The position numbers and the translations under genes were made by a program. The notes under the pieces were generated by a model. That model did not search any database. It was not told where the DNA came from and saw nothing but the letters and a program-made list of their open reading frames with translations. From NCBI GenBank assembly GCA_038330085.1, contig JBBQNP010000001.1:1-64000 (forward strand): 64,000 nt of DNA. Direction: 5' to 3'. This stretch comes from JAEUIA01 sp038330085. GTDB taxonomy: Bacteria; Planctomycetota; UBA1135; GCA-002686595. Shown here one piece after another: positions 49,975 through 58,026 of this stretch. Numbering within the stretch: position 1 is the stretch's first letter; every line of letters starts with the position of its first letter.

Positions 49975-51237
49975 TCAGTCGAGGGGGCGGCCAGCGACGC
50001 CCGGCTGACCGTCGGACCCGTCGCGGCCGGCGAGGCGGGGGCGGCCGAGCAGGCTGGCGCGCACGACGGCGCTGTGACCGAACTTCTTGCGCAGCTTGTC
50101 GAGTCCTTCCGTCGCGCGCTCCAGCTTGCGCGGTGCCATCGAGCGCGGCCCGCGTGCGTCGGGTTCGGCGTCGGTGAAGAGCGATTCCTGCACGGCCGCG
50201 CGCACGTCGGAGAGCGCGGACACTTGCACGCCGAGCAGGCGCAATGCACCAGGCGGGATGCGGTCGAGCAGCTCGCGCGCGATGGCGAAAATGCGCGGGC
50301 CGAGGTTCGTCGGCGCGGGCAGAGACTTGGTGCGCGTGATCGTCGTGAAGTCGCCGTAGCGCGCTTTCAACGTGACGGTGCGGCCGCGCAAGCCTTTGTC
50401 GCGCAGCCCGAACGCGACCTCTTCGCAGAACGACAAGAGCGCGAGACGCAGCTCCTCGCGGTCGACCACGTCCTGCGGGAACGTGCGCTCCATGCCGTGG
50501 CTCTTCTCCTCGCGTCGCGGCGTGACACGGCGCGTGTCGATGCCGTGCGCGAGGTCGTGGATCCAGGCACCTGCCGCACCGAACTCGCGCACCACTTCGG
50601 CGCGATCACGGATTGCGAGGTCGCCGATCGTGCGCACGCCGAGCGACTCGAGACGCTTCGCCGTGCGCGGACCGACGCCGAAGACTTTCGAGACGGGCAG
50701 CGGATCGAGCACGCTGCGCACTTCATCGGGCTGGATCACGCGGAAGCCGTCGGGCTTGTCGAGGTCGCTCGCGAGCTTCGCGAGGACCTTGCTCGGCGCG
50801 ACGCCGACCGATGCGACGAGGCCCGTCTTGCGCAGGATGTCGCGCTTGATCGCGCGGCCGATTTGCTCACCGTCGCCGAACAAGCGCTCGCAGCCTTCGA
50901 TGTCGAGGAACGCCTCGTCGAGCGAGAGCGGCTCGACCAGCGGCGTGTAGTTGCGGAAGATCGCCATGATCTCGCGCGACGCCGCGGTGTAGCGTTCGAA
51001 ATCCGGCGGCAGGAGCACGAGGTCGGGACACAGGCGTCGCGCCGTCGCCGTCGGCATCGCGGAATGCACGCCGTGCTTGCGCGCTTCGTAGGACGCCGCC
51101 GCGATCACGCCGCGCTGATCCGACGGACCCCCCACGCAAACGGGTAGCCCCGCCAGCGACGGGTTGTCGCGGATCTCGATGGACGCATAGAAAGCGTCCA
51201 TGTCCACGTGAAGAATCGTGGGCTTGGACGAAGGCAT
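49975..51237 (-). CDS. dinB: DNA polymerase IV (Y-family)
   Basis: This 420-residue translesion polymerase has the Y-family catalytic motifs: ILHVDMDAFYASIE (residues 8-21), ASYEARKHGVHSAMP, EPLSLDEAFLDIEG (near 105) and SVGVAPSKVLAKLAS. The helix-hairpin-helix is VFGVGPRTAKRLESLGV. The little-finger domain follows, and a clamp-binding motif (QESLF, near 347) precedes a basic C-terminal extension (MAPRKLERATEGLDKLRKKF). The tail of about 70 residues is longer than in E. coli DinB. It is divergent from the OleA-type gene. Confidence 0.94.
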   Translation of the reverse strand: MPSSKPTILHVDMDAFYASIEIRDNPSLAGLPVCVGGPSDQRGVIAAASYEARKHGVHSAMPTATARRLCPDLVLLPPDFERYTAASREIMAIFRNYTPLVEPLSLDEAFLDIEGCERLFGDGEQIGRAIKRDILRKTGLVASVGVAPSKVLAKLASDLDKPDGFRVIQPDEVRSVLDPLPVSKVFGVGPRTAKRLESLGVRTIGDLAIRDRAEVVREFGAAGAWIHDLAHGIDTRRVTPRREEKSHGMERTFPQDVVDREELRLALLSFCEEVAFGLRDKGLRGRTVTLKARYGDFTTITRTKSLPAPTNLGPRIFAIARELLDRIPPGALRLLGVQVSALSDVRAAVQESLFTDAEPDARGPRSMAPRKLERATEGLDKLRKKFGHSAVVRASLLGRPRLAGRDGSDGQPGVAGRPLD

Positions 51238-51486
51238 GGGACGGGGTGCGAGTGAAGATGCCCGACGCCCGGGTCGCGCGCAACCCGGGCAGGCTCGCGG
51301 GCCACATCCGCAGGAATTGGCAGCGACGGTTGTGATCGTGGGGCGGACTCCTATCTTCTCTGCCCCGCGGCGGTTCCGAGCGTTTCACGTGCTCCGGGCC
51401 CCTTGGCGCGCCGGGCCTCGAGCGGGCTCGTCGTCACCCCCGCCCCCGCACGAGCGACGCACGCGAACCCGACTGCGACCATCCCC

Positions 51487-52536
51487 TTGCGCTTCGAATC
51501 CACACGCATTGAGAGCTTTGCGCACGTGCTCCCCGAGCGCGTCGTCACGTCGCTCGCGATCGAAGAGCGGCTCGCACCGTTGTACGAGCGCCTGAACTTG
51601 TCGAGCGGGCGCATCGAGTTGATGAGCGGCATCCGCGAGCGACGCTTCTTCACCGCGGGCTCACGACCGAGCGCGGCTGCGGCGCGCGCGGGAGCCGCAG
51701 CGATCGAACGCGCGGGCATCGATCGCGCGCGCATCGGTCTGTTGATCCACGCGTCGGTGTGTCGCGACTTCCTCGAGCCCGCGACGGCGTCGGTCGTGCA
51801 CAGGGCACTCGAGCTCGATCCGTCGTGTGCGGCGTTCGATCTTTCGAATGCGTGCCTGGGTTTCGTCAACGCGATGGTGGTCGCCGCGAACCAGATCGAG
51901 CGCGGTGCGATCGACGCGGCGCTCGTGGTCGCGGCGGAGAACGGCGAGCCGCTCGTCGAGCGCACGATCGAGGCGCTGCTCGCGCTGCCGGCCGATGCGC
52001 GCGTGAACCGCGAGGCCCTGAAGCAAGCGCTGAAGAGTGCGTATGCATCGCTGACGATCGGCGCGGGTGCGGCTGCGTGCGTCCTCGCGCACGAGCGTCT
52101 GGCGAAGAGCTCGCGTCGTCTCGTCGCCTCGGCCGGGATGGCGGCGACGGAGCACGTCGAGTTGTGTCACGGCGACTTCGACGGCGACGGGATCTTGATG
52201 CAGACCGACTCGGAGGCGCTGATGCAGGCCGGCAATGTGCTCGCGGCGAAGACATGGAAGGCGTTCGAGCGCGAGAGCGGTTGGTCGAATGCAGACGTCG
52301 ACAAGATCGTCACGCACCAGGTCGGCGTCGCACACCGACGGTTGTTGTTGTCGACGCTGGGGCTCGATGCAGCGCGGGATTTCCCGACGGTGGAGACGCT
52401 CGGCAACATCGGGTCGGTGTCGCTGCCGCTCACGTTCTCGTTGGCCCAAGAACAGGGTTTTGTGCGGGAAAATGAGCGGGTCGCGTTGCTCGGCATCGGC
52501 AGCGGACTGCAGTGCCTGATGCTGGGCGTCCAGTGA
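51487..52536 (+). CDS. OleA-type 3-oxoacyl-ACP synthase III-family condensing enzyme
   Basis: This thiolase-fold enzyme has about 349 residues. The start is uncertain: a TTG at 51487 begins where homologs usually do (LRFESTRIES), and another TTG lies at 51403. The catalytic triad is present: Cys in FDLSNACLGFVNAM (near 122), His in VTHQVGVAHRR (near 276) and Asn in LGNIGSVSLPL (near 305). The segment LLIHASVCRDFLEPATASVV is characteristic of OleA-like enzymes that join two fatty acyl chains head to head, rather than of housekeeping FabH. An OleB-like hydrolase lies at the right edge of the window. Confidence 0.82.
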   Translation: MRFESTRIESFAHVLPERVVTSLAIEERLAPLYERLNLSSGRIELMSGIRERRFFTAGSRPSAAAARAGAAAIERAGIDRARIGLLIHASVCRDFLEPATASVVHRALELDPSCAAFDLSNACLGFVNAMVVAANQIERGAIDAALVVAAENGEPLVERTIEALLALPADARVNREALKQALKSAYASLTIGAGAAACVLAHERLAKSSRRLVASAGMAATEHVELCHGDFDGDGILMQTDSEALMQAGNVLAAKTWKAFERESGWSNADVDKIVTHQVGVAHRRLLLSTLGLDAARDFPTVETLGNIGSVSLPLTFSLAQEQGFVRENERVALLGIGSGLQCLMLGVQ

Positions 52537-52627
52537 CGATCACTGCGGAGCGGATCGGGCCGGCGGTGCCGGCTGCAGACCGCGCCGCGCGCGCGACCGC
52601 CGACACACGAAGCCCGTCCGAGTCTTC

Positions 52628-52862
52628 GGCGTGCTTCTACCCAGGCCGTTCCGTCGGCTGACGGGATCGTGCGTCGCCCAATCAAGTTGTGAGAAGTCTC
52701 GGCCCCCTCGCTTCAGGATCACGACCTGATTCGGCGGCGCGTGAGCTTGTCAGCGCGCGTCCAGCAACGAACACGGGGGGTGACAGTTCAAAATCGCGCC
52801 GTGCGCGACCCCCGGCAGACGATCCTTCGTCGGAGTCTTCGGCGAGTTCCTAACCAGCCACC
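52628..52862. repeat. Dispersed intergenic repeat, copy B
   Basis: This is the same-orientation counterpart of 35484-35722. The copy is flanked by two versions of a GTCTTCGGCG plus TTCTACCCAGG-like segment, one at about 52618-52645 and one at 52833-52858, so it is bounded by roughly 30-bp direct repeats. It fills the 441-nt gap between the OleA-type gene and the CDP-alcohol phosphatidyltransferase gene. I see no coding frame in that gap. Confidence 0.75.
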
Positions 52863-52977
52863 GATCGCCCGGATGACCGGCTACTCCCGCCAGGCACCCG
52901 CCCGCTCTCGTTCCGCGGCGCACAGGAGAGTATGACTGCGCTGCACCTCACGCCCGTGAGCTCGGCCACGCTTCGCA

Positions 52978-53589
52978 ATGACTTCTGTCTACGACCTCAA
53001 ACCGCGGTTCCAGTCACTGCTGCGTCCGCTGTCGCTACACCTCGTGCGACGTGGGCTGCGGCCGAACCACGTCACGTTCGTAGCGCTGATCGGATCGATC
53101 ATGGTCGGCGTGTTCGTGGCGGGGGCCGGTCCGCTGCGCGTGTCGTTCCTTCTGTTGCCCGTGTGGCTCTTCGTGCGCATGGCGCTCAACGCGCTCGACG
53201 GGATGATGGCGCGCGAGCACGCGCTCGCGTCGCGCCTCGGCGCCGTGCTGAACGAGTTGGGTGACATCGGCGCTGACGTCGTGCTCTATCTACCGCTCGG
53301 AGTGCTCGCGCCGGGTGCAATCTGGCCTGCGGTCGCATTCGCGTTCGTGGCGTCGGCGACCGAAACGTGCGGCATCCTCGCGCAAGCTCTCGGGTCCGGC
53401 CGCCGCTACGACGGGCCGATGGGCAAGAGCGATCGCGCGCTGCTCGTCGGCGCTATGGGCCTCGTCGCCGCGATCTGGCCCGCGAGCACGCAGGCGTGGT
53501 GGGTATTGTTGTGGATCGGCAGCGCGCTCGCCGTGTGGACGTGCGTCAACCGCATACGCGGCGCGCTGCAGGTGGGGCACGACACGTGA
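52978..53589 (+). CDS. CDP-alcohol phosphatidyltransferase-family membrane protein
   Basis: This 203-residue integral membrane enzyme of phospholipid head-group transfer has five to six hydrophobic segments. The family signature D-x2-DG-x2-AR-x8-G-x3-D-x3-D appears as NALDGMMAREHALASRLG followed by AVLNELGD. The first and third Asp are therefore Asn here, while the second and fourth are kept. This N-variant also occurs, as I recall, in YnbA-like proteins. The substrate is unknown. The cdsA-like gene starts 25 nt downstream, followed by plsC, so it forms a phospholipid operon. Confidence 0.85.
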   Translation: MTSVYDLKPRFQSLLRPLSLHLVRRGLRPNHVTFVALIGSIMVGVFVAGAGPLRVSFLLLPVWLFVRMALNALDGMMAREHALASRLGAVLNELGDIGADVVLYLPLGVLAPGAIWPAVAFAFVASATETCGILAQALGSGRRYDGPMGKSDRALLVGAMGLVAAIWPASTQAWWVLLWIGSALAVWTCVNRIRGALQVGHDT

Positions 53590-53614
53590 GCACGCTGCGC
53601 CAGGAGACGGGATC

Positions 53615-54586
53615 GTGAATTCGCTGTTCAAGCGCTACGACGCGCTGGAGCCGATTGCTCGTGCCGCATTCGTCGTCGGCGCCGTCCTCGTCATCGCCAC
53701 ATTGGCGTCGTTCGTGCTGCGTCGTCTCGCTGCGCACGGGCGCGCGTCGCCCAAGCTCGCCGGTGAAGTCTGGCAGCGCACGCGCTCGTGGTGGGTCATG
53801 GCGACCGTCTTCTTCGCCGGCATCGCGATTTCGAAGTGGGTTTCGCTGTTCCTCTTCGCGTTCATGAGCTTCTGGGCGCTGAAGGAGTACGTCACGCTCC
53901 TCCACACGCGGCCGGCCGATCATCGCGCGATCCTGTGGGCGTTCGTCGCGATCCCGCTGCAGTACTTGTGGATCGCGATCGGCTGGAACGGGATGTTCCT
54001 CGTCTTCATCCCGGTGTGGATGTTCTTGTGGTTGCCGCTCCGGCTGGTGATCGCGCGCGAGACGCACGGGTTCGTCGCGGCGATCTCGCAGATCCAGTGG
54101 GGTCTGATGGCGTTCGTGTTCGGCCTGTCGCACCTGGCCTGGCTCTCGCGGTTCGAGCCGCCGACGTCCAACGGGGTCGACGGCCGCGCGCTCGTGCTGT
54201 TCCTGGTGTTCACGGTCGAGATGAGCGACGTCCTGCAGTTCTGCTTCGGCAAGGCGCTCGGCAAGCGCGCGATCCTGCCGACGATCAGCCCGAACAAGAC
54301 CTGGGAGGGGTTCGTCCTCGGCGTCGGTTGTGCATCGCTGTTGTCGCTCACGTTGCGTGCGCTGACGCCTTTCACCGTACAAGAGTGCGTGGCCATCGCG
54401 CTCGTGACGAACGTCGCGGGCTTCTGCGGTGGAGCGGTGATGTCGGCCGTCAAACGCGACTTCGGCACCAAGGACTTCGGCACGCTCCTGCCCGGGCACG
54501 GCGGCATGATCGATCGCGTCGACTCGCTGTGCTACGCGGCGCCGGCGTTCGTTCACCTCGTGCGCTACCTGCACCTGAGCACGTGA
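53615..54586 (+). CDS. cdsA: Phosphatidate cytidylyltransferase
   Basis: The protein has 323 residues from a GTG at 53615 with AGGAG about 9 nt upstream. It makes CDP-diacylglycerol from phosphatidate and CTP in the membrane. There are about eight hydrophobic segments. The CDS signature is clear near residues 275-303 (SAVKRDFGTKDFGTLLPGHG, then GMIDRVDSL), and the earlier ISPNKTWEGFVLG is typical. It overlaps plsC by 4 nt (GTGA), and the CDP-alcohol transferase that would use its product lies upstream. Confidence 0.9.
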   Translation: MNSLFKRYDALEPIARAAFVVGAVLVIATLASFVLRRLAAHGRASPKLAGEVWQRTRSWWVMATVFFAGIAISKWVSLFLFAFMSFWALKEYVTLLHTRPADHRAILWAFVAIPLQYLWIAIGWNGMFLVFIPVWMFLWLPLRLVIARETHGFVAAISQIQWGLMAFVFGLSHLAWLSRFEPPTSNGVDGRALVLFLVFTVEMSDVLQFCFGKALGKRAILPTISPNKTWEGFVLGVGCASLLSLTLRALTPFTVQECVAIALVTNVAGFCGGAVMSAVKRDFGTKDFGTLLPGHGGMIDRVDSLCYAAPAFVHLVRYLHLST

Positions 54587-55197
54587 GACGGCTCGCACAG
54601 ATCCTGTTCTTCGTCGCGGTCGTGCGGCCGTTCTTGCGCTTGTTCATCGGCATGCGCGTGCAAGGCAGAGAAAACCTGCCGCGCAAGGGACCGTTCGTGA
54701 TGGTCGCGAACCACTCGAGCCACCTCGATGCGGTCGCGCTGATGGCGCTGTTCCCCCTGCGCGACCTCGCGCGCATCCGGCCGTGCGCTGCGAGCGACTA
54801 CTTCGAAACGAGCAAGTTCGTGTCGTTCTTGAGCCACACGTTCATCGGGATCCTGGCGATCGACCGCAAGCACATCCGGCGCGAGAACCATCCGACGAAG
54901 GTGATGAGCGAGGCGCTCGAGCGCGGCGAGTGCTTGATCCTCTTTCCCGAGGGCACGCGCGGCACCGGCGAGGAGATCGCCGACTTCAAACCGGGCATCG
55001 CGCACCTCGCAGAGGAGCGACCGGACGTGCCGATCGTGCCGGTGCGCCTGGGCAACTTCGGCCGCGCCTTGCCGAAGGGCGAGTTCGTGCCGATCCCGCT
55101 CTTCTGCGAAGTGCGGATCGGCAGGCCGCAACACTTGACGGGATCGCGCGAGGAGATGCTGCACACGCTGCGCGAAGCGGTGCTGAGACTGGGGTGA
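54583..55197 (+). CDS. plsC: 1-acyl-sn-glycerol-3-phosphate acyltransferase
   Basis: The protein has 204 residues from the GTG overlapping the cdsA stop (GTGA). It acylates lysophosphatidate to phosphatidate. The N-terminal hydrophobic stretch, the catalytic NHSSHLDAVAL (H-x4-D, near 42), IGILAIDRKH and the acyl-acceptor motif FPEGTRGTG (near 122) are all present. The product is the substrate of the neighbouring CdsA. The order PlsC, CdsA, phosphatidyltransferase completes a short phospholipid route. Confidence 0.92.
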   Translation: MRRLAQILFFVAVVRPFLRLFIGMRVQGRENLPRKGPFVMVANHSSHLDAVALMALFPLRDLARIRPCAASDYFETSKFVSFLSHTFIGILAIDRKHIRRENHPTKVMSEALERGECLILFPEGTRGTGEEIADFKPGIAHLAEERPDVPIVPVRLGNFGRALPKGEFVPIPLFCEVRIGRPQHLTGSREEMLHTLREAVLRLG

Positions 55198-55604
55198 TCC
55201 CTGCGGCGGCCAAGCGTTGCCCGATAGCACGGCAAACATGTAACGGCGAGACGGAACGCACGTGATGCTCGTGCGCGGCAAGCGCGGTGTCAGGCCGGAG
55301 GCTGCCTGGTTGCCGGCTCGAGCTCTGGGAACGACCCCCGAGTTCTGGGTCCACCTCCAGGTGCAGCACGACCTGGCACGAACGAAGCCCGCACGCGGGA
55401 TCCGACGGCTGAACCGCTCGGCCTCGCCTGCGCTCGAGATGGGCTGGGCTGTCGATCGGGAGCGAGAGGCGGGTGTGAGTAGCGGGTTCGCCGTCCTTCA
55501 GTTTTTCCCGATCGAGGGTGGACTTCGCGGGCGCAGGGTGCGACACAGGGCCCTCATCGATTTCAGGAAAACCTGAACTCCGTGAGCTCCCCACCCCCAT
55601 CCGC
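55198..55604. other. Intergenic region before the regulator gene
   Basis: This 407-nt gap lies between plsC and the GbsR/MarR-type regulator. It contains the TTCAGG-AAAA-CCTGAA palindrome at 55562-55577. I see no other structure or coding frame. Confidence 0.45.
55562..55577. promoter_or_regulatory. Candidate operator palindrome upstream of the regulator
   Basis: A perfect 6-bp inverted repeat TTCAGG / CCTGAA separated by AAAA lies 27 nt before the regulator ATG, in an AT-rich patch. MarR-family proteins bind such 16-20-bp palindromes and often regulate themselves. A mRNA hairpin is the alternative. Confidence 0.45.
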
Positions 55605-56408
55605 ATGCCTCCCAAGAGCGCTCTAGCACCCGTCCCTGAGTTCGAGAGCCTCGACGAACCGCTCGCGGCACAGCTCCCGACCTTCGAGCTCTTCTTCAAG
55701 ACGTTCGGGTTCAAGCGCGTGCACGGACGGGTGTGGGGACTGCTCGTCTTGGCCGGTCAGCCGCTCAGCTCGCGGGAGGTTTCGCGCGAGCTCGGTCTCT
55801 CGACGGGTGCTACCAGCCAGACCTTGAACGACCTGCTCGAGTGGGGCGCCATCCAAGCCGGGTTCGACTCGAACCGGCGCTGTCACCTGCACTCGCCCGT
55901 GGGCAACACGCTCTCGATCGTCGCGACGGTGTTCCGCCGCCGCGAGCAGGTCGTGTTCGGCAAGTTCAGGACGGCGGCGGAGAGCACGCTCGACTACGTG
56001 CGCGGGCGGTACGGCGAGAAGGATCCGCGCGTGTACACGCTGCGCTCGATCATCAGCTCGTGCAGCATCGGCGAAGCGGTGATGCAGCTCGTGTTCAGCT
56101 CCGTCGAGCGCGCGCTCGGCGACTCGGAGAGCATCCTGACCAAGGCCGTCGGCACGGCGTTGAAGGTCGGCATGAAGGTGCCGACGCGGCTGCTCGCGGG
56201 CGGACGGCGCGGCGTGCCCGATCACTTGGCGCGCGCCGAGTTGGCGGCCGCGATGTTGGCGAAGCTCGGCGACGACGATGACGACGACGATGACGAAGCG
56301 GAGGACGACGTCGATGAGCACGAGCTCGGCGCGTCGAACGGGACGCCGAAAAAGGGCGACGCCCGGAAGTTGCCCGGCGATACGGAACGCGGGGAGGCTG
56401 CGCAGTGA
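55605..56408 (+). CDS. GbsR/MarR-family transcriptional regulator
   Basis: The protein has 267 residues from the ATG at 55605 (MPPKSALAPVPEF). Residues of about 30-110 form a winged helix of the GbsR type: FFKTFGFKRVHGRVWGLLVL, LSSREVSRELGLSTGATSQT and LNDLLEWGAIQ. A helical segment follows. The C-terminus is strongly acidic, with a run of eight Asp encoded by GAC/GAT repeats. Its stop overlaps the KAS II gene start. It therefore heads the fatty-acid-like operon and is the obvious candidate regulator of it, probably sensing an acyl or related ligand (inference). Confidence 0.85.
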   Translation: MPPKSALAPVPEFESLDEPLAAQLPTFELFFKTFGFKRVHGRVWGLLVLAGQPLSSREVSRELGLSTGATSQTLNDLLEWGAIQAGFDSNRRCHLHSPVGNTLSIVATVFRRREQVVFGKFRTAAESTLDYVRGRYGEKDPRVYTLRSIISSCSIGEAVMQLVFSSVERALGDSESILTKAVGTALKVGMKVPTRLLAGGRRGVPDHLARAELAAAMLAKLGDDDDDDDDEAEDDVDEHELGASNGTPKKGDARKLPGDTERGEAAQ

Positions 56409-57643
56409 TGTCGCTGCCGCGCGTCGTGATCACGGGCATCGGGCTCACGAGCCCCAACGGCAATTCCCTCGCGGAATACCGGCAGAACCTGCTCTCGAAG
56501 GTCTCGGGCGTGCGCGAGTGGGAGATCCGTCACGTCGGCAAGACGCCGGCCGGCGTGTGTGACTTCGACGCGCTGCGCTGGCAGAAACGCAAAGAGCTGC
56601 GCCGCGGCACGCGCGCGGGATCGATCAGCGTCTACTGCGCCGGCGACGCGTTCCGCGAGGCGGGCATCGACATCGCGACGCGCGATCGATCGCGCGTCGG
56701 CGTCTATATCGGCACGACGGAACACGGCAACGTCGAGACCGAGAACCAGATCCACGAGGTCGCGCAGTACGACTTCGACCTGTCGTACTGGTCGCACCAC
56801 CACAACCCGCGCACGGTCGCGAACAACCCCGCCGGTGAAACGGCGCTCGCGTTCGGCATCACCGGACCGGCGTACTGCATCGGTGCCGCGTGCGCGGCAG
56901 GAAACCTCGGCCTAGTGCACGGCATGCAGATGCTGCAGCTCGGCGAGGTCGACCTCGCGCTCGGCGGCGGCGTGTCAGAGAGCATCCACACGTTCGGCAT
57001 CTTCGCTTCGTTCCGCGCGCAAGGTGCGCTCGCGACGCACGCCGATCCGACGAAGGCCTCGCGGCCGTTCGACATGGATCGAAACGGCATCGTGGTGAGC
57101 GAAGGCGGGTGCTTGTTCGCGCTCGAGCGGCTCGACGACGCGCTCGCGCGCGGGGCGAGGATTTACGGCGAAGTCGTCGGCCACTGCGTGAACTCCGATG
57201 CGGCCGATTTCGTGCTCCCGCTCGCCGAGCGACAGAACGAATGCATGCGCGGGGCCCTCGCGAAAGCGGGCATCGGGCCCGACGACGTCGACATCGTCAG
57301 CTCGCATGCGACGGCGACGCCGCAAGGCGACCAGCAGGAGTGCGAAGCATTGCGCGCCGTATTCGGCGACTCGAAGCACACGCACATCAACAACACCAAG
57401 AGCTACATCGGTCACACGATGGGCGCCGCTGGCGCGCTCGAGCTCGCGGGCAACCTGCCTTCGTTCGACGACGGCTGGGTGCACCCGACCATCAACGTCG
57501 ATCGCCTCGATCCGACCTGCGAAGTGCGCAACCTCGTCCTCAACGAGCCCGTGCGCGCGAGCCGCGTCGATCACGTACTGAACCTTTCTTTCGGCATGCT
57601 CGGCATCAACTCCGCCGTCGTCATCCGCCGCTACCGCGCCTGA
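56408..57643 (+). CDS. Beta-ketoacyl-ACP synthase II-type condensing enzyme
   Basis: The protein has 411 residues. The ATG at 56408 overlaps the regulator stop; a GTG one codon upstream is also possible, and GGGGAGG lies 7-10 nt before. It elongates acyl-ACP with malonyl-ACP. The KAS triad is present: Cys in YCIGAACAAGNLGLV (near 162), His in VSSHATATPQGD (near 299) and Lys/His in NNTKSYIGHTMGAAG (near 335). No chain-length-factor partner is adjacent, so it probably works as a homodimer. It starts a packed operon with ACP and reductive enzymes. Confidence 0.92.
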   Translation: MSLPRVVITGIGLTSPNGNSLAEYRQNLLSKVSGVREWEIRHVGKTPAGVCDFDALRWQKRKELRRGTRAGSISVYCAGDAFREAGIDIATRDRSRVGVYIGTTEHGNVETENQIHEVAQYDFDLSYWSHHHNPRTVANNPAGETALAFGITGPAYCIGAACAAGNLGLVHGMQMLQLGEVDLALGGGVSESIHTFGIFASFRAQGALATHADPTKASRPFDMDRNGIVVSEGGCLFALERLDDALARGARIYGEVVGHCVNSDAADFVLPLAERQNECMRGALAKAGIGPDDVDIVSSHATATPQGDQQECEALRAVFGDSKHTHINNTKSYIGHTMGAAGALELAGNLPSFDDGWVHPTINVDRLDPTCEVRNLVLNEPVRASRVDHVLNLSFGMLGINSAVVIRRYRA

Positions 57644-57676
57644 CCACCAACACGCAGAACCGATCAAGCAAAGAAC

Positions 57677-57964
57677 ATGAACCGCGAAGAAATCATCCTG
57701 GCCATCAAGGACATCATCGCCACGATCGCGCCCGACGAGGACGTGCAGAGCCTCGCGACGGACGTGAGGTTGCGCGACCAGATCGAGCTCGACTCGATGG
57801 ACTTCCTCGACATCGTGATGGAGCTGCGCAAGCGCTACGGCGTGCAGGTCCCCGAGGAGGAGTACAAGGAGCTGGCGACGCTGGACGGCTGCGTGACGTA
57901 CCTCGGTCCGAAGCTCGAGGGCAAAGTCCTGAAGCAGCGGCGCGACTCGCCGCTGCCAGCTTAG
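57677..57964 (+). CDS. Acyl carrier protein
   Basis: This 95-residue acidic helical carrier has the phosphopantetheine Ser in ELDSMDFLDIVMEL (near residue 40). The family DSL is DSM here. It is 33 nt after the ketosynthase gene. The cluster also encodes its own phosphopantetheinyl transferase, so this is probably a dedicated, not housekeeping, ACP. The C-terminus (KLEGKVLKQRRDSPLPA) is longer than in standard ACP and is basic. Confidence 0.92.
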   Translation: MNREEIILAIKDIIATIAPDEDVQSLATDVRLRDQIELDSMDFLDIVMELRKRYGVQVPEEEYKELATLDGCVTYLGPKLEGKVLKQRRDSPLPA

Positions 57965-58005
57965 TCGAGCCCGCTCCGTGCAACCTGCGTGAGCGTGACC
58001 CTCTC

Positions 58006-58026
58006 ATGAGCCGTCCCCTCTCATGA
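58006..58026 (+). CDS. Possible mini-cistron (MSRPLS) coupled to the next gene
   Basis: A direct duplication of CCCTCTCATGA produces a short frame of six codons plus stop, whose TGA overlaps the ATG of the following flavoprotein (ATGA at 58023-58026). It could act as a translational coupler between the ACP gene and the flavoprotein gene, or could simply be a duplicated start region. Confidence 0.25.
   Translation: MSRPLS

Noticed and set aside
51403..52536. Housekeeping FabH at the OleA-like locus
   Set aside because: The region around the active site follows OleA-type sequence (CRDFLEPATAS, NACLGF), and the gene is not in the Fab operon. FabH remains a weaker alternative.
52540..52722. Minus-strand open frame matching another at 35579 (MILxRGxRxFSxLDWATH)
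   Set aside because: Similarity between the two frames comes from the intergenic DNA repeat. Nucleotide identity is higher than protein identity, so it is not conserved as a protein.
56268..56302. GAC/GAT run as a simple-sequence repeat locus
   Set aside because: It encodes the acidic C-terminal tail of the GbsR-type regulator and is short. There is no evidence of phase variation, because trinucleotide changes would keep frame.
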